From an uncultured Collinsella sp. (GTDB taxonomy: Bacteria > Actinomycetota > Coriobacteriia > Coriobacteriales > Coriobacteriaceae), in the NCBI GenBank assembly GCA_959596505.1, contig CAUFWM010000005.1:1-55563 (forward strand): a DNA stretch of 55,563 nt, given 5' to 3'. The translations under genes were made by a program, and so were the position numbers. Of this stretch, positions 24,081 through 31,809 are shown piece after piece. Numbering within the stretch: the stretch's first letter is position 1; the number at the start of each line of letters is the position of its first letter. The notes under the pieces are model-generated. The model was given only the letters and a program-made list of their open reading frames with translations. It was not told the DNA's origin and made no database searches.

Positions 24081-24713
24081 CTATCCCCTCTTCCTTGCGG
24101 CGTCAGCAGCACGGCGCGCCAGTGCATCGGCGCGCGGCAGCCACGTATCTAGTAGTTCATCGCACGCCGCCTCGAGTTCCTCGGCGCGCGCCCGGTCTTT
24201 CATAGATGTGGTGTTGGCAAAGAGCGTCAGGCTCGCGCCTTGCATGGCGGCGCGGCAGAACACGGCGCCGCATGCCACGTCGGACAGCAACTGGCGCGAA
24301 CCCTTGTCGGCCATGTCCTCGAGCAGCGCCAGCGCGCGGGCGCAGGCATCCATGATCCGATACGGTGGCATGGCCGCCACGCGCAACGCGTCCTGAATCG
24401 CCACGGGTCGAGCCGGGTCATCACAAGGAATACCGTATGCCGCAGACACCTGGCCGTACGCGCGCACATCCTCGGCAACCAGACCCACTAGTTCCTGCGC
24501 CAGCTCATCAGCCTGGGCAAACGCGCGCGTCAGGTCATCCGCACGATCAGCAAGCGCGGGATTGGTCGCACCGTAGCGGGCAACCATTCCACACAGCGAG
24601 GCGCCCAGCGCGCCCACAAAGGCGCTCGCGCTGCCACCGCCAGGAACCGGCTCGCGCGCGGCCAGCGCCTCGGCAAACCCGCGACAGGTCTTGTCCATCA
24701 TCTCTTGGCTCAT
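24081..24713 (-). CDS. fchA: Methenyl-THF cyclohydrolase / cyclodeaminase family protein (FchA)
   Basis: A 210-aa all-helical protein of the formiminotransferase-cyclodeaminase C-terminal family. EPVPGGGSASAFVGALGASL near residue 20 is the family signature. Free-standing members act as FchA, which opens 5,10-methenyl-THF to 10-formyl-THF, or as cyclodeaminases in histidine or purine breakdown. No formiminotransferase or histidine-degradation gene is near, and a FolD without cyclohydrolase residues follows by two bases, so the cyclohydrolase role is favoured. Formate-THF ligase is encoded at 32978. The start at 24713 has AAGGTG seven bases upstream and is preferred to 24719. Confidence 0.82.
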   Translation of the reverse strand: MSQEMMDKTCRGFAEALAAREPVPGGGSASAFVGALGASLCGMVARYGATNPALADRADDLTRAFAQADELAQELVGLVAEDVRAYGQVSAAYGIPCDDPARPVAIQDALRVAAMPPYRIMDACARALALLEDMADKGSRQLLSDVACGAVFCRAAMQGASLTLFANTTSMKDRARAEELEAACDELLDTWLPRADALARRAADAARKRG

Positions 24714-24874
24714 ACGCATGCACCTTCAAGTCATATAGATCGGTCGGGCGGCAACCGCCGGCCAACCGCATCAAACACGTAATGATGCTAAGTCTAGCCC
24801 ATAAGCACATTAGCGTCAGTACACCTGGCCATCGCGGATTTCTATGGCACACGATAGGCCATGCCAACGCAAAC

Positions 24875-25101
24875 ATGGGACACATGGCCCACCTTTCGGG
24901 ACTTCCGGACGTCACAAACTGGGGCATATCTATAAACAAGGAATCTGTTGGGGCAACGCCCACGTACGCGCGCCCCATTAAAACAACGGGCACCCAACCC
25001 CGGGGAGGGCCGACAACATCGGCCCTCCCCTCTTTTGCGCCCGAACATATTGCCACTTAACGGCGCAAATCCGGCCCTCAGAATGGGACACATGGCCCAC
25101 C
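24875..25101. repeat. 19-bp direct repeats bracketing an intergenic module
   Basis: ATGGGACACATGGCCCACC occurs identically at 24875-24893 and 25083-25101. The 460-base gap between fchA and the lipoprotein gene also holds a GGGGC/GCCCC hairpin and a strong orphan terminator between the two copies. I see no convincing coding region in it. Confidence 0.85.
25002..25036 (+). terminator. Strong intrinsic terminator without an obvious upstream gene
   Basis: GGGGAGGGCCGA (25002-25013) pairs perfectly with TCGGCCCTCCCC (25019-25030) over 12 bp with a 5-base loop, followed by TCTTTT. No rightward gene precedes it. This suggests a short non-coding transcript or a leader that ends before the lipoprotein gene. 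Confidence 0.75.
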
Positions 25102-25173
25102 CTAGCGAGCCGTCCACGCGTACAGTAAAGGCAGGTAATCCATGGGCGGTTACAGATCGAGGAGGACACGACC

Positions 25174-25767
25174 ATGAAAAAGAAGGCCTTTGCGATTCTC
25201 ACCCTCTGCATCAGCCTCTTTGCCGCAGTTGCCCTGGTGGGCTGCGGTGGCAGCGGCGGCGCTACCGGAAGTGGCGGTGGCGGCGGAGCTGAAAAGCCAG
25301 CCGTGGATATGAGGACCGACTTCATTTGGTTTAAGGTCGAGGTTCCCGAGGGCGTCGAGATTACCGACGTTGCCGGCGACACGGCCGACAGGGCCCAGTT
25401 TAAGTTCACCGAGAGCGAACACGCCAGCGACCGCTTCATCCCCGTCTTCGATCCTGACAAGAAGGCCGATGAACTGTTTGACTACGAGGCAAAGTGGAAG
25501 GCCAACTCCGGATGGACCGAGAGCGATCCCGTTAAGTACAACGGCAAGACCTGGCGCAGCGCCTACTTTACGCACTCGGGCGGCGTGACGACCGAGTACT
25601 TCACCGACGTTGACGGCGGCAGCGTGTACGTGCGCATCGACAACGTCGAGGAACACAAGGACGCCGTCGAGACCATGATGGAGTCTCTGGAATTTGCCGA
25701 CGACATCGCCAAAGCCAAGACCGAGGCCATGGACGTTAAGCTCGAGGATATCGAGATCAAGCGCTAA
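25174..25767 (+). CDS. Secreted lipoprotein of unknown function
   Basis: A 197-aa protein. The lipoprotein signal peptide is clear: MKKKAFAILTLCISLFAAVA then LVGCGG, with the lipobox cysteine at residue 24. A Gly/Ser linker (about 25-40) precedes one compact domain rich in beta-strand patterns and aromatic residues (FIWFKVEVPEGVEITDV and similar). No enzyme motif is visible. GGAGGA precedes the ATG. It is a single-gene unit ending in a strong terminator. It is anchored on the outer face of the membrane, but its ligand or partner is unknown. Confidence 0.85.
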   Translation: MKKKAFAILTLCISLFAAVALVGCGGSGGATGSGGGGGAEKPAVDMRTDFIWFKVEVPEGVEITDVAGDTADRAQFKFTESEHASDRFIPVFDPDKKADELFDYEAKWKANSGWTESDPVKYNGKTWRSAYFTHSGGVTTEYFTDVDGGSVYVRIDNVEEHKDAVETMMESLEFADDIAKAKTEAMDVKLEDIEIKR

Positions 25768-25803
25768 AGCTCCAACGGCATGCAGCAGCGCCGTTTTAGC
25801 TCA

Positions 25804-25845
25804 GCCGGGATGCAAGGTGTGACTCCTTGCATCCCGGCTTTTTAT
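25804..25845 (+). terminator. Strong terminator after the lipoprotein gene
   Basis: GCCGGGATGCAAGG pairs perfectly with CCTTGCATCCCGGC over 14 bp and is followed by TTTTTAT. Confidence 0.95.
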
Positions 25846-25861
25846 GTTCGAAAGCGCCCGG

Positions 25862-26131
25862 TCACATCACCATATTGAGCACGTTGACGAATTCCTGAGC
25901 CCGGGAGCGGCTGCTCAGGCAAAAGACACAGGCAGTCAACAACCTGTTGCGCAGAAAAACATTGCGGCCCTTGATCCTGTTAACGCCCGTGATGTCCTTA
26001 AGGTAGACAATCTCGATATGCTTGCCGCCGAAAGTGCCCTTCTTGAGCACCTCGATGCGGTTGGGGTAGATCCTGACGTCTTTAAACCCGCCCGAACCTT
26101 TGTCCTGGAACAGCAAGGTGTTGTTGTCCAT
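25862..26131 (-). CDS. Small PH-like domain protein (89 aa)
   Basis: An 89-aa protein with alternating strands and a final helix (RAQEFVNVLNMV). The pattern VRIYPNRIEV, then IEIVYLKDITGVNRIK, resembles the bacterial pleckstrin-homology-like fold of bPH proteins, which often bind membranes or other proteins. The start at 26131 has GGGGGTG six bases before it. In-frame starts at 26146 and 26176 would add residues without conservation. Fold assignment is by pattern only and the function is unknown. It runs opposite to its neighbours as a single gene. Confidence 0.6.
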   Translation of the reverse strand: MDNNTLLFQDKGSGGFKDVRIYPNRIEVLKKGTFGGKHIEIVYLKDITGVNRIKGRNVFLRNRLLTACVFCLSSRSRAQEFVNVLNMVM

Positions 26132-26298
26132 GCGCGTCACCCCCATGGGGTTCGTTAAAACTGTCTCTATGGCCACATTTTAACCACCTCAAGGCCCCAT
26201 GCGAAGATGTCAGACAGCACAGCAATTCGTGTCCGCGCGAGGCTTTAAACTAAATGCGATAAAGATGCATTCCACAAGAGGAAAGTGGGGCGACAGTG

Positions 26299-27348
26299 AT
26301 GGGCGAACTGGTAAACCGTGGAGAATCGGCAATCGTGCCAGAAGTTTTTTACAAGCAGGTTTCCTCGATTCTCAACGCCGCTCGCGACAAGGCCTATACC
26401 GCCGTTAACTTTGCGATGGTTGAGGCATATTGGGAAATCGGCAAGAGTATTGTTGATGAACAGGGTGGAGAGGAGCGCGCAGCATATGGAGAGGCATTGA
26501 TTGCGGGCCTCTCCAGAAGGCTTACAGCGGATTTCGGAAGAGGCTTTGGCATCGCAAACCTTCGCAATATGCGTCAGTTCTTTCTTGCGTTTCCAATTCG
26601 CGACGCACTGCGTAGCGAATTGAGCTGGACTCATTACCGCAGGCTGATGCGCATTCCCGACCCCGAAGCTCGCGCCTGGTACATGAACGAATGCGCTGAC
26701 TCTCGCTGGAGCACGCGTCAGCTCGAGCGCCAGATCAACACCATGTTCCGCGAGCGCCTGCTTGCCAGCAAGGACAAGGAGGCCGCCGCCCAAGAAATCC
26801 AGAAGAGCGCCCCGGCTCGTCGCCCCGAGGATATCATCCGCGACCCATATGTACTGGAGTTTTTAGGTTTCTCGGACGATACTGCGTTTCGCGAGAGCGA
26901 TCTAGAGCAGGCGCTCATCACACATCTTCAGAAGTTCCTACTGGAGCTTGGCCGTGGCTTCGCTTTCGAGGCGCGCCAAAAGCGCATCACCTTTGATGGG
27001 CGCCATTTCTATATTGACCTTGTGTTTTACAACTATCTGATGCGCTGCTTCGTGCTTATCGACCTTAAGACGGACGATCTTACGCACCAGGACTTGGGCC
27101 AGATGCAAATGTATGTGAACTACTACACGCGCGAGCTCATGAACGAAGGCGACAATCCGCCCATAGGCATCGTGCTCTGCGCGGACAAAAGCGATTCGAT
27201 TGTCGAGTACACGCTGCCCGAAGACAACGACCAAGTGTTTGCCGCCAAATACCTGCCGTATCTTCCAAGTAAGGAAGAGCTGGCGCGCGAGCTGAGTGCC
27301 GAGTACCGCGCCATCAACGAAGCGACTAATGGCGAAGCACAAGGATAG
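26299..27348 (+). CDS. PDDEXK nuclease-domain protein, YhcG/DUF1016 family
   Basis: A 349-aa protein. Residues 15-165 match the DUF1016 N-terminal domain (VEAYWEIGKSIVDEQ, RGFGIANLRNMRQFF, LSWTHYRRLMRI). Residues 175-325 match the C-terminal PD-(D/E)xK nuclease domain, with IDLVFYNYLMRCFVLIDLKT and GQMQMYVNYYTRE. Family members are often found with restriction or other defence genes, but a cellular role is not settled. ATG at 26299 is used, although GTG at 26296 is equally possible. The nucleotide composition is somewhat less GC-rich than neighbouring genes, which hints at transfer. No methylase or specificity gene is beside it, so it appears orphaned. Confidence 0.88.
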   Translation: MGELVNRGESAIVPEVFYKQVSSILNAARDKAYTAVNFAMVEAYWEIGKSIVDEQGGEERAAYGEALIAGLSRRLTADFGRGFGIANLRNMRQFFLAFPIRDALRSELSWTHYRRLMRIPDPEARAWYMNECADSRWSTRQLERQINTMFRERLLASKDKEAAAQEIQKSAPARRPEDIIRDPYVLEFLGFSDDTAFRESDLEQALITHLQKFLLELGRGFAFEARQKRITFDGRHFYIDLVFYNYLMRCFVLIDLKTDDLTHQDLGQMQMYVNYYTRELMNEGDNPPIGIVLCADKSDSIVEYTLPEDNDQVFAAKYLPYLPSKEELARELSAEYRAINEATNGEAQG

Positions 27349-27411
27349 CAATACGTTGCGACCGACACCACCGATGGCGCTCCACATCACCTGGGATAAG
27401 AGGAGCTTTCC

Positions 27412-28200
27412 ATGACAGACAGACCGAAAACAACACTGCGCGACTGCATCTATGGGCTCGCCGTCGGCGACGCACTGGGCGTTCCCTACGAGTTCAGGCC
27501 CCGCGGCACGTTCGAATGCACCGACATGATCGGCTACGGCACGCATGGGCAGCCCGCCGGCACCTGGAGCGATGACACGTCCATGACGCTTGCTACCTGC
27601 GACTCGATTAGGGAGCTTGGGCACATCGACACCGCGGACATGCGCGACAAGTTCGTAAGTTGGATTGCCCGTGGCGAGTATACGATCGACGGCGTTTTCG
27701 ATTACGGCGGCACGACCGCCCGCGCTTTGCACACCGGCAAAGGAGGCTCCGGCGAGCGCGACAACGGCAACGGATCGCTCATGCGCATCGCTCCCCTAGC
27801 GTTCACCGATGCGACGGACAACGAGATCCGCGAGGTCTCGGCAATCACGCACGCCCACAGAACATCAACCGATGCATGCATCATATTTGTTGAGCTGATG
27901 AGGAATGTGATGAACGACGCGCTCCCCTCGTGGGCACTCCATCTGAAAGGCATGCCTGAGCAGGAGATCAAGTCAGGTGGCTTCGTGCGCGACACGCTTA
28001 AGGCAGCCACCTGGTGCTTCGTCAACACTAACAGCTACGAAGATTGCGTGCTTGCCGCCGTCAACCTAGGCGACGACACCGATACCACCGCAGCCGTTGC
28101 CGGCGCCCTCGCCGGCACGGTATACGGCATCGACGCAATTCCGCAGGAGTGGACCGACGCCTTGCGCGGTAAAGAGCTGATAGAGCAGTGTTTGTTTTAG
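27412..28200 (+). CDS. ADP-ribosylglycohydrolase family protein
   Basis: A 262-aa member of the DraG/ARH family, which removes ADP-ribose from proteins or nucleic acids with the help of two Mg ions. Metal- and substrate-binding motifs are all present: GLAVGDALGVPYEF near residue 12, TWSDDTSMT near 48, NGNGSLMRIAP near 118 and LGDDTDTTAAVAGALAG near 217. The length is typical. A good AGGAG site precedes the ATG. A small gene follows 35-71 bases later, depending on its start codon, and may be co-transcribed. No ADP-ribosyltransferase is visible nearby, so the target is unknown. Confidence 0.92.
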   Translation: MTDRPKTTLRDCIYGLAVGDALGVPYEFRPRGTFECTDMIGYGTHGQPAGTWSDDTSMTLATCDSIRELGHIDTADMRDKFVSWIARGEYTIDGVFDYGGTTARALHTGKGGSGERDNGNGSLMRIAPLAFTDATDNEIREVSAITHAHRTSTDACIIFVELMRNVMNDALPSWALHLKGMPEQEIKSGGFVRDTLKAATWCFVNTNSYEDCVLAAVNLGDDTDTTAAVAGALAGTVYGIDAIPQEWTDALRGKELIEQCLF

Positions 28201-28271
28201 GGCGCACTTACGATAGAAACTGACCAGGAGGCACCACGGAAAGAAAGATCGCAAATATAGACGAGTTCCAA

Positions 28272-28457
28272 GTGGACGAAAACGGGATTCCGCTATTTCC
28301 AGCAGGACTGAAGGAAGAAGCCAACCTCTATGTTCTCCCCGACGGGCGTTACCTCCCCTGCGGGGTCTACCGAACCGAAGATGGCGGCTCACTCATTTAT
28401 GAGCCATCCGGGCTCAGCTTCTTCGGGCAGATGCTTGCTCAATTCAAAGAGTGCTAG
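28272..28457 (+). CDS. Small hypothetical protein downstream of the ADP-ribosylglycohydrolase
   Basis: From GTG 28272 the product is 61 aa and has a compact pattern (NLYVLPDGRYLPCGVYRTED, then GGSLIYEPSGLSFFGQMLAQ). An exact AGGAGG lies at 28226-28231, 40 bases before this GTG but only four bases before an in-frame ACG at 28236. Starting there would give 73 aa. The same four-base spacing is used by metG in this window. The natural start may therefore be ACG, or an ATG that mutated. Function unknown. It probably shares a transcript with the preceding gene. Confidence 0.55.
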   Translation: MDENGIPLFPAGLKEEANLYVLPDGRYLPCGVYRTEDGGSLIYEPSGLSFFGQMLAQFKEC

Positions 28458-28600
28458 GGGTTTGATTGCCCGTTAGATCGACACTGTTCCAAACCATGGA
28501 ATGGGCAGGATGTCTCCCACCGCGGCCTGTGAGGTAAAATCTTGACTGCCGCGGAATCCGCCTGCGGGCAACGCTCCGATCTCCGATTGGGGTGAAGCCT

Positions 28601-28693
28601 ATGAACTTGTTTCTTGAAATCCTGCGCCTCTCGATGTATGTGACCGGCATTGCCCGGAACCTCTACTCGATCTGGCGGGAATATAAGCAGTAA
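28601..28693 (+). CDS. 30-aa amphipathic membrane peptide (small ORF)
   Basis: The frame ATG at 28601 to TAA at 28693 encodes MNLFLEILRLSMYVTGIARN followed by LYSIWREYKQ. GGGGTG lies six bases upstream and a strong terminator follows 24 bases after the stop. A hydrophobic core with a charged C-terminal tail resembles small membrane peptides, including type I toxins. No similarity to a named family is recognised. The surrounding 504-base gap (28458-28961) holds no longer convincing gene. Confidence 0.5.
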   Translation: MNLFLEILRLSMYVTGIARNLYSIWREYKQ

Positions 28694-28716
28694 CGGATAG
28701 CGAAGGGAGTCATAAA

Positions 28717-28741
28717 AAGGGCCGGTTGCAGCCGGCCCTTT
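28717..28741. terminator. Bidirectional intrinsic terminator
   Basis: AAGGGCCGG and CCGGCCCTT form a tight stem. It is preceded by AAAAA and followed by TTTAG, so it can act on both strands: for the small ORF rightward and for the zinc-ribbon gene leftward. Confidence 0.85.
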
Positions 28742-28961
28742 AGACGATAATACCTGCGTTGCCCGCGCTTCCGAAGTGTGACTAGCTGAGGAGCGGGTTC
28801 CGCGGCACATCCTGATTTTACCCAGCGAGACGGCTCTTTTGCAGCCGCTCCACCGATTATTTACATCTGGCACCCTCAAACAATCAGACGACAGTCCGCA
28901 CTCCTGCGAGCTGCCCCGTTCCTCTAGCTATCGGATCGCAGCGCCAACTGACACCACTCCC

Positions 28962-30299
28962 CTACTTACCAAATAGCGCACCCAGCAGGCCGCGACGTTT
29001 GGGCTTTTCTTCTCGGTAGGAACCCTCGGCAACCGCTGCCACCTGACGCGGCTGTTCGCCGTCTCCACGGCGCACGATCTGGTATAGGAAGGGCGATTTA
29101 ACGTATTTGACCTCGATGGGCGTGGCGTGCACGGTGCTTTCTCCGGACAGATGCAGACTCGGGTTGAGCGGCGCCACCACATGCGTCTCACGCTTGTCGC
29201 TAAACACCGCCGCGGCCGCGCGGCCCGTCTGGCCGTTTACGGCAATGCGCACCTGCTCGCCATCGCGGCTGTCCGTCGCCGGGCGATCGACAAAGTAGAC
29301 CGGCACCATCACCAGGCCGTCCTTATGCTTGCGAGCCTTGCGCGCCCAGGTGCGGATGCTCTTTTTATTGAGCCCCAGCACCGCCTCGGCATCGTTGCCG
29401 GCAATGTCGAGCGCCAGCTTATCAATGACCACCTGGTCCTTGGTAGACGCATCGACGGAGACAACGCGGAAGTCGCCTTCCTGCATGGCAGGATCGAACG
29501 GCCCCACCTTGCCAAAGTCCCACGGCTCCAAAATGCCCATAAGGCGAACGTCCAGGTAGTTTGCCCGCGGATACGCCCAGTCGAGCACCTCGTAGTACAC
29601 CAGGGTCTCCTTGCTCAGCCCCTTGCCCGGGAAGGACGCCATCATGCGCAAATCCGCGAGCGCCATGGGGAAGTAGAAGAGCGACATGTCATTTTGAATC
29701 GCGTCTTCCACGTCGTGCCCGGCAAAGGCATCGGGATACTGGCGCACCAGCTGCAGCGCGTTGGCACGTGCCTGCTGCGGCGTTATCTCGCAAGGAATAC
29801 CCTGCTCAGGCACGTACTCGGCACCAACGCCCATGGTCAGACGCTTGCTAAAGGTACCGGGCTTGAGTAGGTCGGCAACGCCGATCTTATTTCCGCAGGA
29901 CGGGCACTCAAGCACGCGCTGAGTGGACTCGCCTTCAAAGGACGCTCCACAGAAGGGGCAGGGAATGCTCACGTGCGTGGCTTCTTGGAACTCCTGCGCC
30001 GTGCCGCGGTCCTCCCACAGCAGATGCTCCAGAACCGACTGATTGCGCCAGTGTGAATTAAAGAAATACCAGTCCGGGTCCTCCGGGCGCTCGAGCTGCG
30101 ACACGTGGGTGAGCTTAAGCAGTCCATCGACAACCGTCAGTGGCGTATGGCGAATGCCCAGGGCGCTCTTGGGCTCCCCCGCATCGGCCTGCCACGGAAC
30201 GACCGTGCCGCAATAGGCGCACTCAAAGCTGCGTTTAGCCTGGTGTGAGTACATAGGGCCGCCGCAGTTTTGGCATTTAATGGCAAACATCTCGTCCAT
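28962..30299 (-). CDS. Double zinc-ribbon protein of unknown function
   Basis: A 445-aa cytoplasmic protein. Two zinc ribbons are visible: CQNCGG with CAYCGT near residues 9-33, and CPFCGA with CPSCGN near 112-138. The remainder is a large mixed alpha/beta region without an enzyme motif. The basic tail (EEKPKRRGLLGALFGK) may contact membrane or nucleic acid. AAGGAGG lies eight bases before the ATG, so the start is secure. Related proteins in Actinobacteria are often encoded near tellurium- or stress-type or SPFH proteins, but none is adjacent here. No function is assigned. Confidence 0.75.
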   Translation of the reverse strand: MDEMFAIKCQNCGGPMYSHQAKRSFECAYCGTVVPWQADAGEPKSALGIRHTPLTVVDGLLKLTHVSQLERPEDPDWYFFNSHWRNQSVLEHLLWEDRGTAQEFQEATHVSIPCPFCGASFEGESTQRVLECPSCGNKIGVADLLKPGTFSKRLTMGVGAEYVPEQGIPCEITPQQARANALQLVRQYPDAFAGHDVEDAIQNDMSLFYFPMALADLRMMASFPGKGLSKETLVYYEVLDWAYPRANYLDVRLMGILEPWDFGKVGPFDPAMQEGDFRVVSVDASTKDQVVIDKLALDIAGNDAEAVLGLNKKSIRTWARKARKHKDGLVMVPVYFVDRPATDSRDGEQVRIAVNGQTGRAAAAVFSDKRETHVVAPLNPSLHLSGESTVHATPIEVKYVKSPFLYQIVRRGDGEQPRQVAAVAEGSYREEKPKRRGLLGALFGK

Positions 30300-30517
30300 G
30301 AATACGTCCTCCTTTGCGCAGGGGCTGTCGACATTAAGTATGTCGGGCAGGCAGGCACATGCCCATACCCATGTGGCCCAAAATGGAGCACCCGGTCGGA
30401 CAAGAAGGGCCGCTCGTTAGCTCCAGCAGACCATTACTGCATTTTCTGAGCACCGGCGCACGGTGCGCCCATGCGAGCTACACTATCCCCTTAACCATGA
30501 TTGTGAGGACGATCGCC

Positions 30518-31699
30518 ATGCTATTTGTAAATCGGCTGGTACATACGCTTGTTCCCGGCAGCGAGGGCGAGCCGGTCGATACGACTCGCCGTACCAACGC
30601 GGGCTTTGCCGCAAGCCTCATTTGCATTGGCCTCAACATTACCCTGTGTCTGGCCAAGGGCATCGCGGGCCTACTCGCCGGCTCCGTCTCGCTCATCGCC
30701 GACGCCTTCAACAATCTCTCCGATGCGTCGAGCAACATCGTGAGCCTGCTCGGATTCCGACTTGCCAGCCGCCCGGCAGACGAAGACCACCCCTATGGCC
30801 ACGGCCGCTACGAATACCTCGCCGGTCTGGTTGTCGCCGTCCTCGTTTGTGCCGTCGGCATCAACCTGGTGCTCGAGTCCGTTACCAAGATCATCAAGCC
30901 CTCCCCCACCGCTTACACACTCGTTTCCCTTGCGGCACTGGCTACATCCATGCTCGTCAAGTTCTGGATGGCGGCGTTCAACCGCACGCTGGGCAATCGC
31001 ATCGACTCGGAGACGCTCATCGCCACGGCGCAGGATTCCAAAAACGATGTCATCGCCTCGGGCTCGGTCTTGGCGGCGGCGCTCATTTCGCAAACGACCG
31101 GCTTTGACCTCGATGGCTGGGCGGGCCTGGGCGTGGGCATCTTCATTTGCATCAGCGGCATGGGCCTGGTGCGCGACGCCATCAGCCCGCTGCTGGGACA
31201 AGCGCCCGACCCCAAACTCGTCCAGGAAATCCGCGACAGGATCATGTCGTACCCCCAGGTCCTGGGCACTCATGACCTCATGGTGCACGACTACGGCCCC
31301 GGCCGCCAGTTTGCCAGTGCACACGTGGAAATGCCCGGCGAGGGCGATGCCTTTGAGCACCACGAGATTCTGGACACCATCGAACACGATATCAAACGCC
31401 AGATGGGCATCGCCATCACGTTGCACTGCGACCCCATTGCAACAACCGGCGATGACTTGCGCGGCTGGGTCAAGCGCGGCGTAGCGCAGATCGACCCCGC
31501 GCTTTCCATCCACGACTTGCACGAGCACGACGGCTTTGTTTCGTTTGACCTGGTGCGTCCCGACGGCTTTGACATATCCGACGAGGAGCTGCTGGAGCTC
31601 GTCACGCGCATCGTGCACGAGCGCAGGCCCGATGCATCATGCGTCGTCACGTTTGACTCCGGCTTTAGCTCGCCCGAGCGTCCGGCAGAGCAGCTGTAA
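30518..31699 (+). CDS. Cation diffusion facilitator (CDF) metal exporter
   Basis: A 393-aa inner-membrane metal/proton antiporter. Six transmembrane helices occupy about residues 25-215. Helix 2 has DAFNNLSDASSN and helix 5 has AQDSKNDVIASG, which provide the transport-site Asp residues. DHPYGHGRYEYLA is the hallmark loop of the family. The C-terminal cytoplasmic domain is longer than minimal and contains a ferredoxin-like regulatory fold. The Asn/Asp pair in helix 2 is typical of Mn/Fe-type rather than classical Zn-type members, but specificity is not certain. The start at 30518 has GAGGA eight bases upstream. Longer starts at 30497 and 30359 are possible but less likely. Confidence 0.9.
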   Translation: MLFVNRLVHTLVPGSEGEPVDTTRRTNAGFAASLICIGLNITLCLAKGIAGLLAGSVSLIADAFNNLSDASSNIVSLLGFRLASRPADEDHPYGHGRYEYLAGLVVAVLVCAVGINLVLESVTKIIKPSPTAYTLVSLAALATSMLVKFWMAAFNRTLGNRIDSETLIATAQDSKNDVIASGSVLAAALISQTTGFDLDGWAGLGVGIFICISGMGLVRDAISPLLGQAPDPKLVQEIRDRIMSYPQVLGTHDLMVHDYGPGRQFASAHVEMPGEGDAFEHHEILDTIEHDIKRQMGIAITLHCDPIATTGDDLRGWVKRGVAQIDPALSIHDLHEHDGFVSFDLVRPDGFDISDEELLELVTRIVHERRPDASCVVTFDSGFSSPERPAEQL

Positions 31700-31708
31700 T
31701 CGACAGCA

Positions 31709-31776
31709 AAACGGGACGCAGGACCGCCGACCAGCGCGCCTATGCGCCCGGTCACGCGATCCTGCGTCCCGTTTTT
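31709..31776. terminator. Large bidirectional terminator with GGGACGC arms
   Basis: AACGGGACGCAGGA pairs with TCCTGCGTCCCGTT over 14 bp. The right side is followed by TTTTT and the left side by AAAA, so it serves the convergent CDF and heptad-repeat genes. The arms resemble the GGGACG palindromes at 11654. Confidence 0.88.
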
Positions 31777-31809
31777 GTTTGCACCGCTAAGGCTCTAGCC
31801 GCTCGGCCG

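Noticed and set aside
28454..28879. 141-codon leftward frame in the gap after the ADP-ribosylglycohydrolase
   Set aside because: It runs through a strong terminator and has no conserved pattern.
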